A stretch of DNA of 64,000 nucleotides. Source: Patiria miniata. Taxonomy: Eukaryota; Echinodermata; Asteroidea; Valvatida; Asterinidae. This document shows positions 52,801 to 58,961 of the stretch, in pieces. Every line of letters starts with the position of its first letter. The first letter of the stretch is position 1. The stretch covers positions 8,122,927 to 8,186,926 of the forward strand of contig NW_024037063.1 of NCBI RefSeq assembly GCF_015706575.1, written 5' to 3'. The position numbers and the translations under genes were made by a program. The notes under the pieces are model-generated. The model worked only from the letters and a program-made list of their open reading frames with translations. It did not search any database and had not been told where the DNA came from.

Positions 52801-55800
52801 CCTGTAGTTGATTCTTTCCTGTTGATCACGCCATGATCTTTGATTCGCTGGTTGATTTACTCATGGTTAAGTGTGATTTCTAGGAGTTGTTCCAATTTGC
52901 TGTTAACAGCTTGAGCCTGGATTATGCTTAGACCAGCCATGCTTGGTTGTAACATCACTCTATGCTGAGGATGGTTTCAGATGGAACTAACTAACGTGAC
53001 CGTTTTTGACACAGATTAGGGACATCAACAAAGTAGCGATTGGGGAGACACCCTCTTCCTAAATATTTATGTCAATGGGCTTAACATCATATTGTCCAGA
53101 CAATTTATAAGAAAACATGGATGGTTGGGCCTTGGGGCAACTGATTTCATCAAATTCTTTGTTGCTGCATGCATTGAATAACAGGACAGTTGATTTTAAA
53201 GCTGCATAAAGGGCATTCAAATACTCAGAGTGTCTTGATGAACATCTATAGGCAGATCAAATCCTTCATTTCACAAACCATGACCTTGGCTTCTCATCTG
53301 CTTGCAGTCATCCAGCAGAGCTTTGTCTATCGCTGCCATTCATAACATCTGATCACAGTCTTGCTTTTCCTTCCTTATTGCATTGTAACCATTGAGCATT
53401 TCTCACAGCCATGCAGCCTTCAACTATCCTCCTGAGCTCTTCTTGGAAAAGATGTGTCAGAACTTTAATGGATAATAGTCTTTAGAATAGTTATAGGGTG
53501 TTAGCAACTTGGTCTTAATCTTGTAGGGTCGATATGAGCTGGATAAAGGTCTCCTTTGACGTGGGTGTGTTTTAGCGCATTGCTGCCAACAACATGAATT
53601 AAATTTATATGCTTGTTTTTGTGCCTTTGTAACGTTGATGCAACAGGTAATATTATGTGTGCATGCCTTTGTGTTATTTTGTGTTTGTGTTTGTGAGAGA
53701 ATTTGCCTGTTATTGTAAACTTTAATTCAATGCTGTATCATCCCTTTTTGTTAAAAGCAATCATTTATTTTGTACTTTTTAGTGATAAGATAAAGCGATG
53801 GAAAGGGCATTATGCCCAACACAAAAATGTTTTTTTTTTTCAGATTTTTTTTAAATTATTTTTTAAGAATATCGACAATCAATGAATATCTTTGAGTTTT
53901 GCTCTCCAAAACATTTCAATAACCCATAAAAAAAGGTATTTGGAAGTACATGTACACTGGCCTGTATATGCTATAATTCCTGATATACATGTGCGTCACA
54001 TAAAATGACAGACTCAATTTCAGTGTCTTGGCAGTTGAATTAAAAAACACTCAAGCATCACTAACTTTCTGGTGAACTGGAGATCGCTTTCCAGTTTTAG
54101 AAGGAAAAGTTCTTATCAACCCTCTTTCTCTCCGTTTGTATTTCAGCTGAGCTAGAGAGGCAGAAGATTGTGCGCAAGAGCCAGGCAAGTACAGCTGACT
54201 CTGGACTGGGTCTGGATACGGAGAGCTTTGCTAGTACACAGAACCTGAGTGGTAGCATGGACTCATTAGCACCACAGGCTAGCGACAGTGGTACCTTGAA
54301 GAGGACTGCACTGTCCAACTCACTCATGGACCTGAAGGAAGCATCAGGTAGGTTGATAAGAAACTACAGGCCTGTTCACTGGATCGTCTCACCTCACCGT
54401 GTTGAAATCAACACCAGTCCAGCATGCGTAGAGCCAGGTCCGAGCGTAAAGCCTGTCAACCCTGGTCCAACCGGGGCTGTTGAGAGCACTGGACCCGTGT
54501 AGAGGCGAGGTTAGATTCTTGCAAGAGTGAAAGGGGTTCTCGACATCTGGGAGATTATGGGTCAAACACAAAGAGTTTAGATAATTTGAAAGGGCGTAGG
54601 TGTTGATAGTTGGTGATTGCATTCTATGAGGACACACAAACCTCATGTCTCATTTACAAATTTGATCTTCTTTCACAATGTTCACAACCAGAAATAAGTT
54701 CATTTGGACTGTTATTAGAATTATTCCCCTTTTACATGTTGTGAGGTTGATGCTTGTTTTCAAGTACTATTACATCCATTCCTAAAGAAGTATTGAAGTA
54801 ATGACTTCATCCTCTAAGCCATTTGTCTGAGAATGAGTGTTTTTATTGTTTTAGTTTGTTTCTCCAAACTCAAGTTATAAAACGAGAAGCATTGTCGAAA
54901 TGACAAAACATAAGGGAATTGCAATGAGACTTCGCAGCACCTGAGATAAGGATTCTATATCTCATTGTAAAATCTGGTGAGAAAAACTGAAGTGTGATAT
55001 CTGCATGAATTCCTGAAATTATGTGAAATATTTGCCTTTTTTGATTTCTGTTAACAGCCAAGAAGAATCACAGGAACAGTGCTAGTTCCTTAGACAGTGG
55101 AGTGGTATGTACTATGTCACATTCTCTGTGCTCTTCTTTCTTTATTTGTAAAGATATTTGATAAGGTGTGCATTCATTCTTTATTTCAAAATAATAACAC
55201 AAAATTGAGAAAAAGGATTGATTTTGAAGTTGATGGTAGCATTTTTCCTCAGTCTCTAAATGCTACCTCAGGCTCTCTAGCAACCGTGACATCTTTTATT
55301 AAATTTTAATTTGTAAAAGGAAAAATCTATCACCAACTCTCGGTCAATATGTGAATGAGTTGGGCACATTTTAGAAATATCATGCATTAGAAAGAATTCC
55401 AGGCATTTTCCTATCTTCATTATAAAAGCACAGATCCTTAATGCAGACATATACATGTAACAGCACACCCTGAACAACTCATATGCTGTGTTGGTGATAT
55501 ACATTGGATATACATTGTATCTTGGGGGTGGTGGGTAAAAGGCAAGTTATTCATAAACGGAATTCCAGAACATAACTTCAGACATCATGTACTGAATTCC
55601 AATGCACTGAAAAATAAATCAGTCATAAAAATTTACAGAGGAACATTCGTCCTTATATATTTGTTTGCTGCAAGATTGCAGAGATATGGTATATGAGTTG
55701 ACAGCCATTATCCCCTGCATTGGAGAAACCCTTTGTTTTTAGAATAACATTGATTTAAACTCCATTTCCCAGTGAAAGATTGAGAGAGATTTCTATTTGA

Positions 55801-57950
55801 TGTATGCACATTTGTGTCTGCTTTCTTCCTTTCTGCACTCTCTTTAACACACACTCCATTTAGTGGGCCATCACGCGCATTGTGGCTGTGTGAGTGTTTT
55901 TATTCATGTCTTGAATGATACAAATGCTTGGTCCGTGCATTATGTGGAATGTTGAATGAAATGGCAAAAGTCTGTCTGTCTGTATGTCTGTATAATAACG
56001 AGAAACCTTAAACCAATCTGTCTCAGGGAGAAGGGGAGGATTGTGCAGCATTATTCGTATGATATACGCTTCTCCCATCTCCTAGAAATGCATGGTTTGT
56101 AGGTTCCCAAAACACCCAAATGTAACGCCTTCCACTGATTTGTAATAATGTTACACAAAATTTGGAATTATACACTTTAGTGTTGCTGGTTCAGGTAACG
56201 TTTTTACCGATAGTTAAGATGTCTAGAACCTTTAATCTATCTGCCTGACTTCCGTCTACTTTCCTTCAATCTTACAGCAGGAGGAATCAGGTTAGCATGC
56301 GGTACTTTCCTTGCCTTCCACCACAGTGACCGGGGTTCCAATCTCGTGGGGCCAATATGTGGATTGAGTTTTCAATCACTGCATGATTCTGTGGGTTTTC
56401 CCTGAAGGATCATTCCGGGCTTTCCTCCCACTTATAAAAGCTGTAGTTTCCTTCCACATGTTCTACTGAAAGGGCCCCAATTTCACAGGCTTTGCTGGAT
56501 TTAATGCCAACTAATAAGCAAATGAAAAGATGATTGAAACTTTGATTCCAGGAGACCTAAATAACTTTGGAGCTATCTTGATCTCTCTCCCCTGATGCAG
56601 TTTTGAATACTATACGTACATGTATCCTAAAATGTATTGACACAATGTTTACCAATGTATGTGTGATAGTCCTATACCATTCTACCTATTGGACAGAATA
56701 TTTGCATTTGTTGATCTGCGTACTTCTAGAAATCAGTTGTATTTACCCTATCCACCCCCAACCCTTCAAAATCCAACTGCATCTTTTTTTCTTTTTTTTT
56801 ATTATGTTGGAGTGAGTACTACATGGGGTCAGGCATACATGTACATGTACCACCGTAATCAGAGTCCAACAGTTTGGGTGTTGAGTCTACCATATGGTGT
56901 TGGATGTTGCAGGAGTGAGGAAAGTTCCTAGTAACTCACTCAAGGGGGTTAGGGTTAGAGTACTTTCTAATGTACATGTAAGAGGTTACCAAGTGATTTT
57001 CATGTCTAGAAATCTAGTCAGAGTTGTTCCCCTTGCATGTGTTAATAAGGGTTGCATATATATACATGTCTGTAGTAATCATAGAGCTATAGTAAATTAC
57101 TAGAGCGCTACCTCCTCATTCTTATGCGCGGAGATACTTGATGCCATCTTGCACACAGACTGTTTGTAGAACATAATGAAATTAGATAGAGTGTATTTTG
57201 AAAGTGTACTCTAAATGCAATGCGCAAGTGCAACATACGTAAGCAACTTAAGCGCATTTTAACGGTTAACAAACGTCACAGCAAAAATCATCTGCAGCAG
57301 ATACGTGCACACATTTGTGTTGTTTGCGCAGAGCAAATGAAACACTCATTTTAATGTGCATTTCAGTTTTGAACATATTAGCTTCAATAACACACCTGAA
57401 TAGAATACAAACGCAAATAGCCGTACAAAAGTTTGAGTTTTCCATAGGTTTGTGCACAAACATGGATGCGCCCAGCAGCCATCACTTTGTACATCGAGTC
57501 AGCACTCTAGTAATTCAGTGTAGCTCTATGGCAGTAATGTAGTTTCTTCCTAATTGCTTCTTGAAATACGTGTTTTTGTGTTGGTGCATTGGTCATGTAT
57601 TTTTGTAATACAGAGGATTTCATGTGGAAAATGTTGTTGCATTTTACCTGAATGCTATTAAAATGCATGTAAATTTCCAGGTTTTGTTTTATGCACTTGA
57701 AAACATGCCCAACTGCCTGAGAATTGCAACATGAAATTTTGGAACAAAAAGTAATCTTTTTAACAATAATTTTCTGTGCATTTCTGCCTGTACACAGACC
57801 CTGGATATCAACGCCACAATGCCCCTCCCCAGAAAGAACCGCACCGGCACCAACCCCGTCAGTTCAGTCTTCAGCACACGACGCAACAAAGTCACCCAAC
57901 CGACCTTCGACCTCAGCACCGCAGGCAATAGCGACACCTCGGACTCGTGA
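22775..57950 (+). CDS. IQSEC: IQSEC-family ARF guanine-nucleotide exchange factor (13-exon model)
   Basis: Joined exons: 22775-22869, 37821-38367, 39304-41513, 42543-42704, 45690-45804, 47060-47234, 47631-47770, 48213-48332, 48810-48906, 49874-50026, 54147-54347, 55058-55104, 57798-57950. All introns are GT-AG and the 4,215 nt are divisible by three, giving 1,404 residues. Seen: an IQ motif (IQEAFRQ) near residue 235, a Sec7 domain at about 945-1140 with the catalytic GEAQKIE motif (glutamate finger about residue 1034) and the [11 protein letters not shown] helix (about 1071), and a PH domain at about 1149-1271. From the family: IQSEC/BRAG proteins exchange GDP for GTP on ARF (mainly ARF6) at the plasma membrane and synapses, act in endocytosis, adhesion and receptor trafficking, and bind calmodulin through the IQ motif. 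The order of conserved blocks matches vertebrate IQSEC1-3. The linker (residues about 260-930) is poorly conserved. The first exon and the tail are the least certain parts. Confidence 0.9.
26048..26076. repeat. 29-bp palindrome (14-bp arms, 1-bp centre)
   Basis: GGTATGTACAGTAC is followed by G and then its exact inverse. It is built of the same GTAC/ACCGGTA vocabulary that is frequent in the window. Confidence 0.9.
27469..27868. mobile_element. MITE in IQSEC intron 1 (GGCAAAATGAGA ends)
   Basis: Left end GAGGCGTTCGGGCAAAATGA and the inverse of the right end GAGGTGTTCTGGCAAAATGA form imperfect inverted repeats of about 40 bp (GAACTGGGC is also shared). I could not identify a convincing target duplication. 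The 129-residue open frame across it is not protein-like. Confidence 0.65.
31584..31648 (+). CDS. IQSEC: IQSEC candidate alternative first coding exon (B)
   Basis: The ATG is in a strong context (AGCATGG) with an in-frame TAA 12 codons upstream (31545). The exon encodes [21 protein letters not shown], then a donor TG|GTAAGG in phase 2, which again fits the acceptor at 37821 (the join makes a Cys codon). This would replace exon A and give a protein of about 1,394 residues. Gly at position 2 invites the idea of N-myristoylation, but position 6 is Val rather than a small or Ser/Thr residue, so the consensus is not met. Vertebrate IQSEC genes are known to use several first exons. It may instead be a chance short ORF. 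Confidence 0.45.
32879..32956. repeat. 27-bp perfect inverted repeat, 24-base loop
   Basis: Positions 32879-32905 (starting GTTTTGACTCTCCTGCTG) are exactly inverted at 32930-32956. The loop (TCACAGACAATCAAAAC...) resembles a stretch at about 18214 (CAGTCACAGACAGTCAAAA), hinting at a dispersed repeat. Confidence 0.9.
34641..34663 (+). repeat. (TTA)n microsatellite
   Basis: About seven consecutive TTA units in IQSEC intron 1. Confidence 0.9.
37821..38367 (+). CDS. IQSEC: IQSEC coding exon 2 (disordered N-terminal region, SYELSSDL block)
   Basis: The acceptor TTACAG|TGATCC is entered in phase 2; the donor AAACAG|GTAAGA leaves in phase 0. The exon encodes about 182 residues rich in Ser, Pro, Glu and Arg (starting [10 protein letters not shown]), with a basic Arg-rich stretch ([20 protein letters not shown]) running into [14 protein letters not shown]. 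That last block is diagnostic: vertebrate IQSEC1 and IQSEC2 have [14 protein letters not shown] or SDSYELSTDLQDKK at the same place, just before the IQ region. The open frame continues upstream of 37821 to 37669, but those codons lie before the acceptor and are treated as intron. Confidence 0.92.
38368..39303 (+). other. IQSEC: IQSEC intron 2
   Basis: 936 bp, GTAAGA...TTTCAG, phase 0; contains a poly-A run near 38921. Nothing else seen. Confidence 0.85.
39304..41513 (+). CDS. IQSEC: IQSEC coding exon 3 (IQ motif and long Ser-rich linker)
   Basis: The acceptor TGTTTCAG|GTTGAAATG (phase 0) opens with [12 protein letters not shown], matching vertebrate VEMLEQKYGG. An IQ motif follows ([18 protein letters not shown], about residues 231-248), a calmodulin-binding element in this family. 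Then come over 650 residues of low-complexity Ser/Thr/Lys/Glu-rich sequence with basic patches ([22 protein letters not shown]) and an acidic run (SDSDDEDE), likely intrinsically disordered and phosphorylatable. The exon ends with [11 protein letters not shown], the conserved lead-in to the Sec7 domain. The donor CAA|GTGAGT leaves in phase 2, and a TGA lies just inside the intron. At 2,210 nt this is by far the largest exon. Confidence 0.95.
41514..42542 (+). other. IQSEC: IQSEC intron 3
   Basis: 1,029 bp, GTGAGT...AAACAG, phase 2; ends in a long T tract. Nothing else seen. Confidence 0.85.
42543..42704 (+). CDS. IQSEC: IQSEC coding exon 4 (start of Sec7 domain)
   Basis: The acceptor follows a long T tract (CCCAAACAG|AAAACC) and completes the Lys codon of [13 protein letters not shown]. 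It encodes the first helices of Sec7: [20 protein letters not shown] and then [20 protein letters not shown]. The spacing matches vertebrate IQSEC ([34 protein letters not shown]). The donor is GA|GTAAGT, phase 2. Confidence 0.95.
42705..45689 (+). other. IQSEC: IQSEC intron 4
   Basis: 2,985 bp, GTAAGT...CAACAG, phase 2; contains the TTAA-flanked MITE copy 2. Confidence 0.85.
43074..43539. mobile_element. TTAA-flanked MITE, copy 2, in IQSEC intron 4
   Basis: Ends TTAAAGGGAATACACAACAT and ATATTCCCTTTAA with TTAA on both sides; same family and orientation as 13101-13633, but shorter and with a different central hairpin. Confidence 0.75.
45690..45804 (+). CDS. IQSEC: IQSEC coding exon 5 (Sec7 catalytic glutamate finger)
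   Basis: The acceptor TTACAACAG|GTGCTAC completes a Glu codon and the frame runs [20 protein letters not shown], then [17 protein letters not shown]. The GEAQKIE motif holds the Sec7 'glutamate finger' (codon GAA at 45775-45777), the residue that displaces Mg2+ and the beta-phosphate of GDP in ARF; it corresponds to the catalytic glutamate of cytohesin-2/ARNO. It is intact, so an active exchange factor is expected. The donor GGAG|GTATAC leaves in phase 0. Confidence 0.95.
45805..47059 (+). other. IQSEC: IQSEC intron 5
   Basis: 1,255 bp, GTATAC...ACCTAG, phase 0; nothing else seen. Confidence 0.85.
47060..47234 (+). CDS. IQSEC: IQSEC coding exon 6 (Sec7 hydrophobic groove)
   Basis: Acceptor AACCTAG|GCCTTT, phase 0. 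It encodes [37 protein letters not shown], then [30 protein letters not shown] is the classic ARF-binding groove helix of Sec7 domains. This copy has the cytohesin-like LNTDLH form, whereas vertebrate IQSECs read [17 protein letters not shown] matches vertebrate KPERKMKLEDF. The donor is GTG|GTAAGT, phase 1. Confidence 0.95.
47235..47630 (+). other. IQSEC: IQSEC intron 6
   Basis: 396 bp, GTAAGT...TTCTAG, phase 1; nothing else seen. Confidence 0.85.
47631..47770 (+). CDS. IQSEC: IQSEC coding exon 7 (end of Sec7 domain, linker to PH)
   Basis: Acceptor GTTTCTAG|GTATTG, phase 1, completing the Gly codon. It encodes [20 protein letters not shown], then a divergent stretch and [11 protein letters not shown]. 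It matches vertebrate GVDDGEDIPREMLMGIYERI and the KVEKLIVGKKP that follows. This is the last Sec7 helix and the Sec7-PH linker. The donor CCG|GTATGT leaves in phase 0. Confidence 0.92.
47771..48212 (+). other. IQSEC: IQSEC intron 7
   Basis: 442 bp, GTATGT...CTCCAG, phase 0. Open frames on both strands here (up to 93 codons) are not conserved in IQSEC and have no domain. Confidence 0.8.
48213..48332 (+). CDS. IQSEC: IQSEC coding exon 8 (PH domain, first strands)
   Basis: Acceptor CCCTCCAG|ATCCTAG, phase 0. It encodes [20 protein letters not shown], a Lys-rich loop ([11 protein letters not shown]) and VFLFNDMLM. This aligns with vertebrate [20 protein letters not shown] and the EIFLFNDLLVV strand. 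The basic loop is where a PH domain would contact phosphoinositides; the IQSEC PH domain is known to bind acidic phospholipids. The donor ATG|GTATGC leaves in phase 0. Confidence 0.92.
48333..48809 (+). other. IQSEC: IQSEC intron 8
   Basis: 477 bp, GTATGC...CTGAAG, phase 0; contains the small hairpin element 48536-48649. Confidence 0.85.
48536..48649. mobile_element. Small hairpin element in IQSEC intron 8
   Basis: 29-base arms (48536-48564 and 48621-48649) match at 27 of 29 positions as inverted repeats (core TTGTTGACTGCTGTGATGT). The 56-base middle contains a second small dyad around CCCATTGGGG. No target duplication assigned. Confidence 0.65.
48810..48906 (+). CDS. IQSEC: IQSEC coding exon 9 (PH domain, middle strands)
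   Basis: Acceptor TGCTGAAG|GTTACT, phase 0. It encodes [19 protein letters not shown], then [13 protein letters not shown], matching vertebrate VTKIFQKKKNSVTYSFRQSF. The Lys-rich KLYKKKTG strand is typical of a PH inositide-binding surface. The donor AAT|GTAAGT leaves in phase 1. Confidence 0.92.
48907..49873 (+). other. IQSEC: IQSEC intron 9
   Basis: 967 bp, GTAAGT...GTGTAG, phase 1; nothing else seen. Confidence 0.85.
49874..50026 (+). CDS. IQSEC: IQSEC coding exon 10 (PH domain, C-terminal helix)
   Basis: Acceptor TTGTGTAG|ATTATC, phase 1. The split codon gives [20 protein letters not shown], then [20 protein letters not shown] and [11 protein letters not shown]. It matches vertebrate YYPNGIRL, the DRKKFTDDLRESI helix and EVQEMEKHRIE. 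This is the capping helix of the PH domain. The donor GAG|GTCAGT (phase 1) is slightly weak at +3, and the following intron is long (4.1 kb) and may contain an alternative exon. Confidence 0.93.
50027..54146 (+). other. IQSEC: IQSEC intron 10
   Basis: 4,120 bp, GTCAGT...TTTCAG, phase 1; contains a poly-C run near 50117 and the possible 33-nt cassette exon. Other open frames are short and unrecognised. Confidence 0.85.
51716..51748 (+). CDS. IQSEC: Possible 33-nt cassette exon of IQSEC
   Basis: A strong pyrimidine tract ends CTTCCTTTAG|TTTACC, and 33 nt later there is a consensus donor GGGAAG|GTACGT. The length is a multiple of three. Entered in phase 1 from exon 10 it reads [11 protein letters not shown] without a stop and leaves in phase 1, as exon 11 requires, so inclusion would add 11 residues just after the PH domain. 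I know of no matching insert in vertebrate IQSEC at this place. Chance pairing of splice-like sites in a 4-kb intron is possible. Confidence 0.35.
54147..54347 (+). CDS. IQSEC: IQSEC coding exon 11 (ELERQK helix and Ser-rich tail)
   Basis: Acceptor GTATTTCAG|CTGAGC, phase 1. It encodes [13 protein letters not shown], a Ser/Thr-rich block, then [20 protein letters not shown]. It matches vertebrate SELEKQKG and the conserved GLKRSALSSSLRDLSEAG, so the tail block after the PH domain is conserved between phyla. Likely disordered with many phosphorylatable Ser residues. The donor CAG|GTAGGT leaves in phase 1. Confidence 0.92.
54348..55057 (+). other. IQSEC: IQSEC intron 11
   Basis: 710 bp, GTAGGT...AACAG, phase 1. 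The exon 11 frame stays open into the intron to 54502, but the added residues are not IQSEC-like. Confidence 0.85.
55058..55104 (+). CDS. IQSEC: IQSEC coding exon 12 (short conserved tail exon)
   Basis: Acceptor TTAACAG|CCAAGA, phase 1. The 47-nt exon encodes [16 protein letters not shown], equivalent to vertebrate GKRGRRSSAGSLESNVE or GKRGRRNSVGSLDSTIE, with basic residues before a Ser-rich phosphosite-like motif. The donor AGTG|GTATGT leaves in phase 0. Confidence 0.88.
56278..56290 (+). other. Possible 13-nt microexon in IQSEC intron 12
   Basis: A pyrimidine-rich run ending in CTTACAG is followed by CAGGAGGAATCAG and then GTTAGC. Read in phase 0 it gives Q-E-E-S plus one base. Inclusion would shift the terminal exon into another frame. 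The donor is weak (GTTAGC) and the exon is very short, so this is only a candidate. Confidence 0.15.
57080..57530. mobile_element. hAT-type MITE in IQSEC intron 12
   Basis: The left end CATAGAGCTATAGTAAATTA and the inverse of the right end CATAGAGCTACACTGAATTA continue into CTAGAGYGCT on both sides. The flanks are GTAGTAAT (57072-57079) and GCAGTAAT (57531-57538), seven of eight bases alike, as expected for an aged 8-bp hAT target duplication. The interior is enriched in GCGCA-type words. It sits 268 bp before the terminal exon. Confidence 0.75.
57798..57950 (+). CDS. IQSEC: IQSEC terminal coding exon 13 (main frame)
   Basis: Acceptor CTGTACACAG|ACCCTG. Entered in phase 0 from exon 12 it encodes [28 protein letters not shown] and an end NSDTSDS, stopping at TGA 57948-57950. 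The TMP...[10 protein letters not shown] stretch resembles the vertebrate IQSEC tail TMPNSSSLLGSLFGSKRGK. Codon third positions in this frame are predominantly C, which also supports it. Oddly, the other two frames are open for over 40 codons; one continues to 57975 and would end VVYSTLV. Confidence 0.72.
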   Translation, partial: TLDINATMPLPRKNRTGTNPVSSVFSTRRNKVTQPTFDLSTAGNSDTSDS

Positions 57951-58879
57951 TGTGGTCTATTCCACGCTGGTGTAACAAGCCATTAAGCCCCAGGCATGTG
58001 CACTGGCTCTTCATGAGCCCAGTCTCTTAAACATCTCACCCATAGATTGTGTCAGCTGATGGTATTGTACAAATTGCAACATGATCAGAGAAATAGTAGT
58101 GGCAAGTTACACTGAGTGAGAGGAGGTAGTGTGAAATCACTGGTGCCAAGGTGGGCTGATGTGGACTACCATAGCTCCTAACGTGGACAAGTAATACACT
58201 ACTTACCCGAAATGAACCATGTTGTATTTGTTCTGTTACACCCATACATAATTCATTAGTTCCATTGTAAGAAATTCATTGGAATTCCATGGAACATCCC
58301 TCCCATGAAATGCGTATATACTGTCATTCTTGAAGGTTGCAGTGTGGTACCACTAGCAACCCGACTTGCATGTGCAATTGTTGCATAGCTCAGGGTTTCA
58401 GAGCTAATTATGGGGTACTGCTGTCCTGGTAGCACTGACTGGTTTACGTGCCTCATGCGTGTGCCGTGTGTGCAGGGTAGCTGCTTTTGCTTCCCAGACA
58501 AACCTATGCAAGTATGAATAATGCTTTAAGCTTCACTTGTTGTTACTGTACTACCGCCTATTGTCCAAAAGACTAGTGCAATTGCAGAAGTGCAATAACA
58601 AGTGAATTTCAGTACACACAAATTGAATAGATATTGTCTTGCATTGGGAGTATATAATCAGCTGTCCCGTGTATCTGTAGGTGAGGTGTTTATACAAAGC
58701 AAATATTGACTGTTCTAACGTGTGGTACAGTAAAAAGAGCCTCACTCAGAGATCCGTGGAGTGCTATATTTTCCCTCCACTCTTGCTTGAGAATATACAT
58801 ACAATATGGTATGGATCACCTTACAATGGTATCATTTGATTGTACCACTCATTGCAGTCAATATTAGCATACTAGAAGG

Positions 58880-58961
58880 CAGTGGTGTAGTCAAGTACTT
58901 TGCCATGAGTACGAGTATGAAAGAAATGTACTTGAGTATGAGTATGAGTACTGCAACACTG
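58880..58961. mobile_element. 82-bp mini-copy of the TACTCG element
   Basis: Ends CAGTGGTGTAGTCAAGTACT and, inverted, CAGTGTTGCAGTACTCATAC. The flanks CTAGAAGG (58872-58879) and CTAGCAGG (58962-58969) match at seven of eight bases, an 8-bp hAT-type duplication. Same family as 410-936. It lies in the presumed IQSEC 3' UTR or just beyond. Confidence 0.75.

Larger units (their letters stand above)
55105..57797 (+). other. IQSEC: IQSEC intron 12
   Basis: 2,693 bp, GTATGT...CACAG, phase 0 in the main model; contains the candidate 13-nt microexon and the hAT-type MITE. Confidence 0.75.
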
